Part shown: positions 25,770 through 36,516 of the stretch, in pieces | How the letters are laid out: each line of letters begins with the position of its first letter | Numbering within the stretch: position 1 is the stretch's first letter | Assembly (NCBI RefSeq): GCF_000023845.1 | Contig: NC_013170.1 | Coordinates: forward strand, 1,156,501 to 1,220,500 | Origin: Cryptobacterium curtum DSM 15641 | GTDB taxonomy: Bacteria; Actinomycetota; Coriobacteriia; Coriobacteriales; Eggerthellaceae | Length of the DNA stretch: 64,000 nt | Direction of reading: 5' to 3' | Position numbers and translations under genes: made by a program | The notes under the pieces: generated by a model | The model's input: the letters and a program-made list of their open reading frames with translations, nothing else | Told to the model about the DNA's origin: nothing | The model's database searches: none

Positions 25770-26941
25770 AAGACACTGGTGCGCTGCGACCTTCTGTTCA
25801 GACACCTCATGAGCGCACCATAGAAGGTTCGACAGATACCACCGATGCGCCACTTCAGCCGCGCCTTGGTGAGCTTCAGTTTTATCGCGGAAAGCGTGTG
25901 TTCATTACAGGACATACCGGCTTTAAAGGGTCGTGGCTCTGCCGCATGCTCGTGCACGCTGGCGCAACAGTACACGGTTATGCTCTTACTCCCGATGATA
26001 CTTTCAGTCTTTTTACCATTGCCAATATCGGCCAAGACATTGAATCAACGTTCGGCGATATACGCGACGTTTCAGCACTTGAGCGGGCGTTTAACCGTGC
26101 GCAACCTGACATCGTGATTCACTTGGCTGCACAGCCGCTCGTACGTGAAAGTTATCAGCACCCGCGCGAAACCTACGAAATCAATGTCATGGGTACCGTC
26201 AACGTTATGGAATGCGCACGGAAGACGGGAAATGTTCAGTCGATTCTTAATGTCACCACCGACAAGGTGTATCGCGACAATGGGAACATACAGGTTTTTT
26301 CGGAAGAGGACTTCCTTGATGGAGCTGATCCGTATTCCAATTCAAAGTCGTGTTCAGAACTAGTTACTCACTGCTACCAGCGCAGCTTTCTTTCGTCAGC
26401 AGGCGCAGCACTGAGCACCGCACGGGCTGGTAACGTTATCGGCGGGGGCGACTTCGCACGCGATCGCTTGGTACCTGACTGCGTACGTGCCGTCTTGGCT
26501 GATAGACCTATTGTTATTCGCAATCCTCGATCGGTGCGACCCTTTCAGCATGTGCTGGAATCACTAGGTGCCTATCTGATGATTGCACGCGCCCAGTACG
26601 ATGATGCCGCATTGGCTGGCTGGTATAACGTGGGACCGCGCTACGAAGACTGCCTCAGTGCCGGTGCTCTTGCTGATGAATTTTGTACCTGCTGGGGCGA
26701 ATCGGCGCGCTGGGAACATCACGGCGATAATGGTCCGTATGAAGCAGCACGTCTTCAGTTAGACAGCACCCTTATTCGCAAAACATTTGGCTGGCATCCG
26801 GTGTGGGATGTGCACGAGGCGATATATCGCACCGTGGAATGGACACGCGCTTGGATTGACGAAAAACGGGCAAGCGACTGCTTAGACGAGCAGATAGAAC
26901 GCTGGTGCGCAACAGCTCGAAGAGGAGAACTGGATGTTTGA
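25754..26941 (+). CDS. rfbG: CDP-glucose 4,6-dehydratase
   Basis: RfbG (DdhB) converts CDP-glucose to CDP-4-keto-6-deoxyglucose with bound NAD. This 395-residue short-chain dehydrogenase-fold enzyme has the Rossmann motif GHTGFKGSW near residue 53, the catalytic Thr/Asp region (VTTDKVY), and the YxxxK pair (DPYSNSKS). It carries about 40 extra residues at the N-terminus compared with the family. AAAGGA precedes the ATG. It overlaps rfbF and rfbH. Confidence 0.95.
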   Translation: MEDLVKDTGALRPSVQTPHERTIEGSTDTTDAPLQPRLGELQFYRGKRVFITGHTGFKGSWLCRMLVHAGATVHGYALTPDDTFSLFTIANIGQDIESTFGDIRDVSALERAFNRAQPDIVIHLAAQPLVRESYQHPRETYEINVMGTVNVMECARKTGNVQSILNVTTDKVYRDNGNIQVFSEEDFLDGADPYSNSKSCSELVTHCYQRSFLSSAGAALSTARAGNVIGGGDFARDRLVPDCVRAVLADRPIVIRNPRSVRPFQHVLESLGAYLMIARAQYDDAALAGWYNVGPRYEDCLSAGALADEFCTCWGESARWEHHGDNGPYEAARLQLDSTLIRKTFGWHPVWDVHEAIYRTVEWTRAWIDEKRASDCLDEQIERWCATARRGELDV

Positions 26942-28376
26942 AGACGTAGATGAACAGCAGGCACGGGCAGAAATACTGCGCGCGGTGCAGGCATACTACC
27001 ACCGGTTCAAAGCTTCGGAGAACGCATTAGCTTCAACAGACTGTGCTGATCACACGTCCCCCACGACAGACTGCATCGATTGCGCATCCCAAACAGCAGG
27101 ACAAACCAATCGTATATCCTCTTCAACAGAGCGTATCGACTATGCGGGGCGGGTATTCGATGAAACCGAAATGGCATATCTCGTCGATGCGTCACTGGAT
27201 TTTTGGCTGACCGCAGGTCGCTATGCCAACCGCTTTGAAAAAGAACTCGGCGCATATCTCGACGTTCCCTATGTTTCTGCCGTAAATTCGGGTTCAAGTG
27301 CAAATCTGCTCGCATTCATGACGCTGACCTGTCCTGAGCTTGGTGACCGAGCCATTAAGCGCGGCGATGAGGTTATTACCGTCGCCTGTGGTTTTCCAAC
27401 AACCGTATCCCCCATCCTCCAATTCGGCGCAGTTCCCGTATTTGTGGATGTGACAGTCGGCCAGTACAACATAGATGCCAACGCACTTGAAGAGGCACTT
27501 TCGCATAAAACTAAGGCGGTCATGCTTGCCCATACCTTGGGCAATCCCTTTGATATCGGGCAGGTGCAATCGTTTTGCCGAGCTCACAATCTGTGGCTTA
27601 TCGAGGATAACTGCGATGCACTCGGGTCAACATGCTGTGTCGATGGTGAAATGCGTTTTACGGGTACCATTGGCGATATCGGAACCTCAAGTTTCTACCC
27701 GCCCCATCACATAACAATGGGTGAAGGCGGTGCAGTCTACACGGCAAACCCACTGCTGCATAAATTGATACGCTCGCTGCGCGATTGGGGGCGCGATTGT
27801 TCATGCCCCAGCGGCGAAGACGGAACCTGCGACCATCGTTTCGACGGACAACGAGGACTACTGCCGGCAGGATACGACCATAAGTACACGTATTCGCATT
27901 TTGGATACAATCTCAAAGTTACCGACTTACAAGCGGCTATTGGCTGCGCCCAACTGAAAAAACTACCAGCATTCAAAGCAGCCCGACAAGCAAACCATGC
28001 TTACTTACGGCACGCGCTCGCTGATTTGCAGGACGCTTTCGTTTTGCCTGATCCGCTAACACATTCTGACCCAAGTTGGTTTGGGTTTGCCCTTACGTGC
28101 AAAGATACCCTTGATCGTCGGATTGTTATCTCGCATCTAGAACAGGCCGGCATACAAACACGCATGCTCTTCGCTGGCAATCTTCTGAGACATCCATGTT
28201 TCGACACACTGCGAAACAACCAGACCTCTTATCGCTGTGTCGGTAACCTACCCGCAACTGATACCATCATGGAAAACACGTTCTGGGTAGGGGTATATCC
28301 GGGTATAACAGAAGAGAAGCTCGAGCGCATAGCAACTGAAATACGCCGCAGTGTGGGAAAGGCACGAAGGGTATGA
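26934..28376 (+). CDS. rfbH: CDP-4-keto-6-deoxyglucose 3-dehydrase (E1) with N-terminal repeats
   Basis: RfbH (DdhC) removes the 3-hydroxyl using pyridoxamine phosphate and a 2Fe-2S cluster. The family hallmark is a His in place of the usual PLP-binding Lys, seen here as YPPHHITMGEGG near residue 257. The cluster cysteines follow as DCSCPSGEDGTC (about 289-300). The chain is 480 residues, longer than the usual 437, because residues 34-73 hold four 10-residue units (STDCADHTSP, TTDCIDCASQ, TAGQTNRISS, STERIDYAGR). The enzyme needs a flavin/iron-sulfur reductase (DdhD/AscD type), which is not in this window. Confidence 0.94.
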   Translation: MFEDVDEQQARAEILRAVQAYYHRFKASENALASTDCADHTSPTTDCIDCASQTAGQTNRISSSTERIDYAGRVFDETEMAYLVDASLDFWLTAGRYANRFEKELGAYLDVPYVSAVNSGSSANLLAFMTLTCPELGDRAIKRGDEVITVACGFPTTVSPILQFGAVPVFVDVTVGQYNIDANALEEALSHKTKAVMLAHTLGNPFDIGQVQSFCRAHNLWLIEDNCDALGSTCCVDGEMRFTGTIGDIGTSSFYPPHHITMGEGGAVYTANPLLHKLIRSLRDWGRDCSCPSGEDGTCDHRFDGQRGLLPAGYDHKYTYSHFGYNLKVTDLQAAIGCAQLKKLPAFKAARQANHAYLRHALADLQDAFVLPDPLTHSDPSWFGFALTCKDTLDRRIVISHLEQAGIQTRMLFAGNLLRHPCFDTLRNNQTSYRCVGNLPATDTIMENTFWVGVYPGITEEKLERIATEIRRSVGKARRV

Positions 28377-29353
28377 CGATTCAGGCTATCGTTACTGGTG
28401 CTACTGGCATGATAGGACGTGCGCTTTGTCGCCAGCTGCTTCAAGAAGGATGGCACGTCACGTGCGTTGTCCGGCCTGCTTCGCCCCACCTGAACTCTTT
28501 CAAGCAAGAAATAACCCCCTTTGCGCAACCTAAGCAGCTCACAATCGTAGAAGCCGCATTGGGCACCTATGCCCACATGCTCCCCACCGCACTGGTTCGG
28601 GGCGATGTCTTTTTTCATCTTGCCTGGGAGTCAACCGAACCTGACCAACGCCGCGACCCTACCCTGCAAGCAAAAAATATTCCTTTTGCAATCGATGCGG
28701 TACAAGCAGCAAGCACCTGCGGCTGCACACGGTTTATCGGAATAGGATCGCAAGCTGAAACGAAATACCTCAATCAGACCAACCCTTCCTCACCCAAAAC
28801 TTCACCCGATCAACTAGAACAGCCAGCAACTGCCTACGGAGCAGCAAAGCAGGCCTGTCGTACCCTTTCGTATCTCCAAGCGCACGCGATGGGGATTACT
28901 CATGTCTGGTTACGTATCTTTAGCGTATATGGGCCCCATGACCACGCACAGGCCATGATTCCCCAAGCTATTGAGCAACTACTCGACGGGGAAAAGCCGT
29001 CATTCACCCCTGCTCTGCAACAATGGGACTATCTGTATGTTGATGATGCAGCACGGGCAATTGCCCTAGCAGGACTCAAGGGTAAAGATGGCGCTCAATA
29101 TTGCTTGGCGAGCGGTGTAAGTACGCTATTAGTGAACTATCTCGAAAAGCTGCGCGATGCGGTTGATCCTCAACTCCCTCTCGGTATTGGGGACCTTCCT
29201 TACGACCCTTTGCAGCCTTCGGTACTGCATGCAGATATCACTCCCCTGCAAGCTGATACTGGCTTTGTCCCCCGCGTATCTTTTAACGAAGGTATCGCCC
29301 GCACCGTTGCATGGCATAGATTGCAAAGAGAGCAGGCCAATGAAGACTATTAG
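28373..29353 (+). CDS. NAD-dependent sugar epimerase/reductase
   Basis: This 326-residue extended short-chain dehydrogenase has the NAD motif GATGMIG near the N-terminus and the YxxxK pair (YGAAKQ, about residue 158). It overlaps rfbH by four bases (ATGA). In CDP-dideoxyhexose clusters, a protein of this type reduces the C4 keto group (abequose or paratose synthase) or the branched keto side chain (YerF). The presence of the YerE-like gene downstream favours the second, but this is inference. Confidence 0.85.
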   Translation: MTIQAIVTGATGMIGRALCRQLLQEGWHVTCVVRPASPHLNSFKQEITPFAQPKQLTIVEAALGTYAHMLPTALVRGDVFFHLAWESTEPDQRRDPTLQAKNIPFAIDAVQAASTCGCTRFIGIGSQAETKYLNQTNPSSPKTSPDQLEQPATAYGAAKQACRTLSYLQAHAMGITHVWLRIFSVYGPHDHAQAMIPQAIEQLLDGEKPSFTPALQQWDYLYVDDAARAIALAGLKGKDGAQYCLASGVSTLLVNYLEKLRDAVDPQLPLGIGDLPYDPLQPSVLHADITPLQADTGFVPRVSFNEGIARTVAWHRLQREQANEDY

Positions 29354-30410
29354 CATTGTGATTCCTTGTCGCAACGAACGCGATAATGCCCCGGCACTAG
29401 CAGCTGCAATCAAACAGGAAATGGCTGATCACCTACCACACTACAACTATGAAATTATTTTTGCTGACAACTGCTCAACCGATGGAACACGCGATGTCTT
29501 GCGCCTCATGTGCGCTTCCGATGCGCACATAAAAGCCATCTTCAACACCCGCGACTTCGGCCAATTCAATTCCCCTTACCATGCCATGCTGCAAGCCCAA
29601 GGTGACGCGGTTGTTCTTATGTGCTGCGATTTCCAAGACCCGGTGCCTCTTATCACGCGCTTTATTGCGGCATGGGAAGAAGGGGCAGCTATTGTTTGCG
29701 GCATAAAAACAGCCAGTACAGAGGGGAAAATACTCCGTTGGCTACGCACCCGATACTATCGTCTTGTGAAACGGATGAGCAGCCAAGACCAAATTGAACA
29801 CTTCACCGGCTTTGGACTCTACGATCGAACATTCATCGAAGTGCTCCGCGAACTCAACGATCCAACCCCATTTCTACGTGGCATGGTAGCTGAATTGGGT
29901 TGGAAGCGCGTAGACATTCCCTATACACAGGAAAGCCGACGCCACGGCACATCGAAAAATAACTTTTTCACCCTCTATGATGCAGCGATGCTGTCAATAA
30001 CTAGTTACACTAAATCGGGGCTTAGGGTGGCTGGCATCGTCGGCTTTTGCTTAAGCATCGCGAGTCTCGTAGTCGCACTTGTCTACCTGATTGCGAAACT
30101 GATCTGGTGGGATTCATTTCCCGCAGGAAGTGCCCCTACCCTTCTTGCAACGCTCGTGTTTGGATCGGTCACCATATTCCTTGTGGGACTGCTTGGCGAA
30201 TATGTCATGAGTATCAATACGCGCCTGATGAATCGCCCCTTGGTTATTGAAGAAGAACGAATTGGTTTTGCTAGCACCTGCGAAAATGAAATGGAAAAAC
30301 AAAACCAGGAAAATGAAGAGCGAATTGGTCGCGGATGCGCCCGCAAAAACGAAGATGAACACATCGATCCCACCCACAAAAAGAAACCAGCAAAAGTAGC
30401 AGGAGAATAA
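29340..30410 (+). CDS. GtrB-like polyprenyl-phosphate glycosyltransferase with duplicated tail
   Basis: This 356-residue family 2 glycosyltransferase has the nucleotide-binding strand (IVIPCRNE), a metal-binding CCDFQDP where most relatives have DxD, and two C-terminal membrane helices (about residues 222-245 and 258-285). This matches GtrB/DPM1-like enzymes that load a sugar on undecaprenyl phosphate. The ATG at 29340 overlaps the previous stop. The cytoplasmic tail has a duplication with a period of about 21 residues, each unit starting EERIG. Confidence 0.87.
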   Translation: MKTISIVIPCRNERDNAPALAAAIKQEMADHLPHYNYEIIFADNCSTDGTRDVLRLMCASDAHIKAIFNTRDFGQFNSPYHAMLQAQGDAVVLMCCDFQDPVPLITRFIAAWEEGAAIVCGIKTASTEGKILRWLRTRYYRLVKRMSSQDQIEHFTGFGLYDRTFIEVLRELNDPTPFLRGMVAELGWKRVDIPYTQESRRHGTSKNNFFTLYDAAMLSITSYTKSGLRVAGIVGFCLSIASLVVALVYLIAKLIWWDSFPAGSAPTLLATLVFGSVTIFLVGLLGEYVMSINTRLMNRPLVIEEERIGFASTCENEMEKQNQENEERIGRGCARKNEDEHIDPTHKKKPAKVAGE

Positions 30411-30413
30411 CCT

Positions 30414-32405
30414 ATGCGAATGAGAGTGGCAGACTATATTGCACAATTTCTCGTAGACCATGGCATTGATTATTGCTTTATGGTTGTCGGCGGTGGAGCC
30501 ATGCAGCTCGACGATGCATTCGGTCACCAAGAGGGTCTCACCTGCGTGTTTAACCACCATGAACAGGCTTGCGCTATGGCAGCCGAAGGATACGCTCGGG
30601 TTTGCAATAAACCAGCTGCAGTATGTGTTACCTCAGGCCCAGGGGGCACAAATGCTATCACGGGTGTCATGAGTGCCTATCTCGACTCTATTCCCATGCT
30701 GGTGTTTTCTGGACAGGTTCGCTTTGAATTGATGGCACGCTCAACTGGTTTGACGGGACTACGCAATCTAGGCGACCAAGAGTTCGATATCTGCAAGGCT
30801 GTTTCATCTTTAACGAAATACTGCGAGGTTGTAAAAGAAGCTTCAATGATTCGTAGTTGTTTGGAGCGCGCCTACCACCTTGCTACGACAGGACGCCCAG
30901 GCCCCTGCTGGCTTGATGTACCCCTTGACGTGCAGGGTGCCATAATCGAGGTAGATGACCTGCCAGGTTACTGCCCCGATAAGGACGATAGCGTGCTTCC
31001 CGCCCCTGTTTCACGTACAGTAGCTGAAACAGTTCTCGACAAAATTTGGTCGGCACACCGACCAGTACTATATGCCGGTTACGGAATTCGCTTATCAGGC
31101 GGCTACGAAGTGTTTCGCCGCGTTGTCGACAAGTTGGGTATCCCTGTAGTTTTCAGCTGGGATAGCGTTGATATGCTATCCGACGATCACCCACTCAATG
31201 TTGGGCGTCCTGGCATCGTTGGCGATCGCGCTGGTAACTTTGCAGTACAGAACGCAGACACCATTCTTTCTATCGGGGCACGATTAGGCATTCGCCAAGT
31301 CGGTTTTGATTCTGCTCAGTGGGCTTCAGGTGCCTATGTCATTATGAATGACATCTGCGCAGATGAAACACGTAAACCAACCATTCATGTAGATATGCCT
31401 CTTGTTGCCGATGCATGCGACCTACTTGAACAGCTCGAAGCCGTATTGGATGCAGAACCACACCGCAACGCCAACCTGAGTACCTGGATTGAAACTTGTC
31501 AGCAGTGGCGTGCAACCTATCCTGTCGTACGACCAGAATTCTTTGATGTCGATACGCCCGCTAACCCTTATGTCTTCATCAAACGGCTGTCAGAGCACCT
31601 TGGCGAGAACCGCATCACCGTTACCGGAAGTGGCTTTACATCGGTAGCAGGCGGACAAGCTGCTACCATGCGCGAGGGCACTCGTTACCTTATTAACTGC
31701 GCAACCTGTTCTTTGGGATGGGATCTTCCCGCCGCCATTGGCGCGTGCATAGCCGAGCATGGCAGTAGCGCCCTCTACGGACAGGCTATTCAAAATGGCA
31801 AACAGACCTCCGACACCATTCTGTTCACCGGAGATGGTGGTATTCAATTCAATCTCCAGGAACTACAGGTCGTTGTTCACCATAAAATGCCGTTGAAGAT
31901 TTTTATTATTAACAACGATGGCTATCATTCCATTCGCATGACGCAGACTAACCTTTTTAACAAAAAGTTTGTTGGCATTGGGCCACAGTCGGGCGATCTG
32001 AGTTTTCCCGATATGGAACGCATTGCTTGGGCGTATGAAATACCGTTTTGCCGCTGTTCAGCTAATTCTGAAATCGACGAAGCAATTGAAACAACCTTAG
32101 CACTATCAGGACCAGCCATCTGCGAGATCATGGTAGGACACAGTCAAGTCTTTGAACCAAAAGCAGCCACCAAACGTTTGCCCGATGGAACGCTTATATC
32201 CCCGCCGCTCGAGGATATGGCGCCGTTTCTACCGCCAGAAGAACTCGCGCGCATTATGAGCGTGTCAGCTGAAACTGTCGAAGACGCTCAGTCAGTGGAA
32301 TGTCCAGGCGCAGTAGATATCCAACCCACTCTATCGAGCCAGCCTGTTACACCGAGCCAGCCCACCACACCTGATGCCATACCCAACCAAGTAAACACCA
32401 GGTAG
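30414..32405 (+). CDS. YerE-like thiamine-diphosphate enzyme of acetolactate-synthase fold
   Basis: This 663-residue protein has the three domains of acetolactate synthase-like enzymes. The activating Glu lies in FNHHEQACAMAAEGYAR near residue 45, the conserved TSGPGGTNA follows, and the thiamine-diphosphate motif GDGG with NNDGYHS spans about residues 471-503. In yersiniose synthesis, YerE adds a two-carbon unit from pyruvate to CDP-3,6-dideoxy-4-ketohexose; the operon around it provides exactly that substrate. True acetolactate synthase cannot be excluded. The last 40 residues are a Thr/Gln/Pro tail with SQPVTPSQPTTP. Confidence 0.85.
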   Translation: MRMRVADYIAQFLVDHGIDYCFMVVGGGAMQLDDAFGHQEGLTCVFNHHEQACAMAAEGYARVCNKPAAVCVTSGPGGTNAITGVMSAYLDSIPMLVFSGQVRFELMARSTGLTGLRNLGDQEFDICKAVSSLTKYCEVVKEASMIRSCLERAYHLATTGRPGPCWLDVPLDVQGAIIEVDDLPGYCPDKDDSVLPAPVSRTVAETVLDKIWSAHRPVLYAGYGIRLSGGYEVFRRVVDKLGIPVVFSWDSVDMLSDDHPLNVGRPGIVGDRAGNFAVQNADTILSIGARLGIRQVGFDSAQWASGAYVIMNDICADETRKPTIHVDMPLVADACDLLEQLEAVLDAEPHRNANLSTWIETCQQWRATYPVVRPEFFDVDTPANPYVFIKRLSEHLGENRITVTGSGFTSVAGGQAATMREGTRYLINCATCSLGWDLPAAIGACIAEHGSSALYGQAIQNGKQTSDTILFTGDGGIQFNLQELQVVVHHKMPLKIFIINNDGYHSIRMTQTNLFNKKFVGIGPQSGDLSFPDMERIAWAYEIPFCRCSANSEIDEAIETTLALSGPAICEIMVGHSQVFEPKAATKRLPDGTLISPPLEDMAPFLPPEELARIMSVSAETVEDAQSVECPGAVDIQPTLSSQPVTPSQPTTPDAIPNQVNTR

Positions 32406-32421
32406 ACGGCACGATTGACCC

Positions 32422-34155
32422 ATGAAAAGCCTGATAAAAAGAAGCCAACCGCGCCATGCGCACCATACACCAACCCACCCATCCGCCAGCTTTCATGAGT
32501 GTCTTACCACACTGTTGAAAAGTCCGACGTACCTTGTAGTACTTGTTGCTGTGACTGCAGCTGCCTATGCATTTGCCGACATACACTTTGCCGTGGGAAT
32601 AGACGACTTAGCAGGCGAGCGCTACTTTAATGGCGAACTAATTGTGCAAGGACGTTTTACCTGGCCTTTAATTGCCTATCTCTTCAACCTTCATGGTTAT
32701 GTCCCGCTTGTTGAAGATGTTATTGGATCGATTCTTATCGCACTTGGTGCACTGCTGTTTTCGGCACTGTTTATGATGGTGTCTCACAGGCGCTTTGACG
32801 TTGTAGCTAGCACTATCTTTTCTGCTATCTTTGTTTCTTGCCCGTTGCCTGCCGATGTATTGCTCTACCAGTCGATGGGCATCGCCATTGGCGGGTGTTT
32901 CATTCTAGTTGCTCTTTCCCTTGCTCTTACCTGGCATGCTCTTACAACCACGCCGGTGCGCAGTGCTGTCTGCCTTATAGGCGCAATAGCGGCAGCGATT
33001 TTTGCGATCTCCTGGTACGAATCGAGCGCTGTTGTGTATGTCTGTGCAGCACTTTTCTGTCTGCTGCTTGCAGACGAAGCACCTGCCGACAATAAGGCGA
33101 AAAACACCCGATTACATAGGGTTTTACGTATCCTCGGCCGCGGAGCATTATTTGCTGGCGTGCTCGGTGTTGCCATTCTCGCTGAGAGCATACTCGATCA
33201 AGCAGTTATGGCGCAGCTTGCCATTGAGCCATCCCACCGTGCTGCCAATCATCCCCTTGAGCGTCCAGTTGGCAATCGACACCTTCTTATTTCTTGGATC
33301 TTCTATTACTGCCTCGAAGGGCTCGTATATGCACCCGTTGCTCTTTTGGATATCGCCTTTGGCATCATCATTATTGTGGCGATAGCGGAAATTCCTGTAC
33401 ACCGATCACTCGTGCGGGTGATGCTGTATCTTGGGCTTATTGCAGGTCTTGCTTCTATCACGTTTCTTCTGCGCAACACTGCTGAATTCCGCACCGCTCA
33501 GGCTGCTTGCCTTATCAGTGGTATCGCAATGGCGCTGATTTATATGAAAGCAGCAAATCAAAAGCGCACGCACCCCAAGCTCACATCAAAGCGTGTCCTT
33601 GTGCCCCTATCCATTGCCTGCGCAAGTGCATTCTGTATTGCCCAAGTAATCGCGCTCAATCAGTTCTTTATGACCGACTGGGATCGTTATCTTGACGAAG
33701 CGTCCATCGCCCAGGGGATAGCGCACGATATTGAAACGGCTGGCTTATCTGAAAAGCCCGTCGTATTCACGGGTGACTATCGCCTTATGGGACCCTGGCG
33801 CGATGCAACGTGGGCACGCGCCGATGACCCCCGTATTCACTTTCTTGAAGGACTGCACGATTTTGATCGCATCGATACAACCGATCCTCAATATGTTCTC
33901 CCACTTAATGGAACCGGCGAATACCTTTCGTGGGGAATGAAAGCATTTGAATCGCAAGACGAGGAATTCAAATTCTTCGCACACGTTGGCTGTCCGCTTG
34001 TACAAGCATCTGCTGAACAGGTTGCAGACGGACGGGCACGCTCTGATGGATTGCCCATCTGGCCACAGGATGGCTCAATCGTCGACGAAGGTGATTACGT
34101 CATCGTACACCTTGGCGATACGTACCCTCATCGGAGTGGACGCGAAGCATCTTAA
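32422..34155 (+). CDS. GtrII-like membrane glucosyltransferase
   Basis: This 577-residue protein has about ten to twelve membrane helices and a C-terminal extracytoplasmic region. The first loop carries the acidic pair typical of lipid-sugar-using GT-C enzymes (FAVGIDDLAGERYFNG). It fits the glucosyltransferase GtrII domain family, which transfers a sugar from undecaprenyl phosphate to a surface polymer. It is the last gene of the operon and pairs with the GtrB-like gene. A GtrA flippase is not present nearby. No clear ribosome site precedes ATG 32422. Confidence 0.78.
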   Translation: MKSLIKRSQPRHAHHTPTHPSASFHECLTTLLKSPTYLVVLVAVTAAAYAFADIHFAVGIDDLAGERYFNGELIVQGRFTWPLIAYLFNLHGYVPLVEDVIGSILIALGALLFSALFMMVSHRRFDVVASTIFSAIFVSCPLPADVLLYQSMGIAIGGCFILVALSLALTWHALTTTPVRSAVCLIGAIAAAIFAISWYESSAVVYVCAALFCLLLADEAPADNKAKNTRLHRVLRILGRGALFAGVLGVAILAESILDQAVMAQLAIEPSHRAANHPLERPVGNRHLLISWIFYYCLEGLVYAPVALLDIAFGIIIIVAIAEIPVHRSLVRVMLYLGLIAGLASITFLLRNTAEFRTAQAACLISGIAMALIYMKAANQKRTHPKLTSKRVLVPLSIACASAFCIAQVIALNQFFMTDWDRYLDEASIAQGIAHDIETAGLSEKPVVFTGDYRLMGPWRDATWARADDPRIHFLEGLHDFDRIDTTDPQYVLPLNGTGEYLSWGMKAFESQDEEFKFFAHVGCPLVQASAEQVADGRARSDGLPIWPQDGSIVDEGDYVIVHLGDTYPHRSGREAS

Positions 34156-34214
34156 ACAAAACAGCTTAGATGGAGCCATAAACAAGACTACCTAAACGGA
34201 GCCGCTTAACAATT

Positions 34215-34233
34215 AGGCACACCCTGCCTTTAT
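34215..34233. terminator. Short hairpin between convergent genes
   Basis: AGGCA (34215-34219) and TGCCT (34225-34229) flank CACCC and are followed by TTTATAT on the plus strand. The stem is short, so this is a weak candidate terminator for the sugar operon. Confidence 0.4.
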
Positions 34234-34261
34234 ATCGTTATGCCTCGTTATACTGAGATAT

Positions 34262-34965
34262 CTATGCGCTTTGCGTGCTGGCATTTGAACGCCTACGTGC
34301 TTTGCGCGCCGCCTTCTTCTGGACATCAGTTAAGGGAGCATAATCACGGTTGTATCCTGGAATAGTCATGCTGGAAATAGCCCAGAGATATAGGCTCGCC
34401 ACACTACCGTAGGGACTATAGCGGCGCCGGTATTTTTCGAACAACGGCCGCGTAATCTTGCGATGGTGATACACCATGCGTAAACCACGTTGAATCGCCA
34501 GATCGTCGAAGCTCAACACATCAGGACGACCCAAGCAAAACAACAGCAGCATTTCCGCTGTCCATGTACCAATACCCCGAAGCGAACTCAGCGCAGCTAT
34601 GGCCTCGGCATCGCTTGCCTGCTCAATGGCATCAAGGTCAAAGGAGCCATCCATGACCTTTTCGGCAAAATCCTGAATGTAATCAACCTTCCGAAAGGAA
34701 ATACCGCAGGATTGCAACTGCTCAGGCGAAGTAGCAGTAATGCTTTGCGCCGACACTTCACCGAGCAGGTCGCACATACGCAACCAGACAGTCTGCTGTG
34801 CAGCCGTGGATATTTGCTGCCCAATAATATGGTGGACAACCGCAGAAAATAGATCAGCATCCATTTCACGATACACATGCCCTATCGCATCGATAGCACA
34901 TGCAAGCTGCGGGTCGCGCGACTTGAGATACTCCGTCGCTTCGTCGGTGTATTCGAAATAGCCCA

Positions 34966-34966
<1 letters not shown>
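34262..34966 (-). CDS. DNA-3-methyladenine glycosylase II-like protein (AlkA type)
   Basis: This 234-residue base-excision repair glycosylase has the HhH-GPD fold: an N-terminal helical part (VHHIIGQQISTAAQQTVW), the hairpin LRGIGTWTAEMLLLF near residue 135 and the catalytic Asp in VLSFDDLAIQ. The start is GTG, whose first base is the last base of the enolase stop (TAGTG), so the gene is coupled to enolase. Confidence 0.9.
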
Positions 34967-36297
<1,331 letters not shown>

Positions 36298-36516
36298 TTA
36301 TCACGACCTACCCAACAGGCCATACTCCGCACGGTGGATAGCACGTTGCTTACGGGCGTCGGCAGATTTGTACATCGGTATCTACCTATAATCTATCTAT
36401 AACTATCGGTGCTTCGATAAATCTGCGCCGGCGGTGTGTCATCTGCGCCTACAATTGTCCACCCACATAACGCACCGGTGATACATTTCACGCAGCAGCG
36501 CCAAAAGATACCGACA

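Noticed and set aside
30414-32405. Anabolic acetolactate synthase (ilvB) as the first choice
   Set aside because: No ilvN or other branched-chain amino-acid genes are near and the gene lies within a CDP-dideoxysugar operon; kept only as an alternative.
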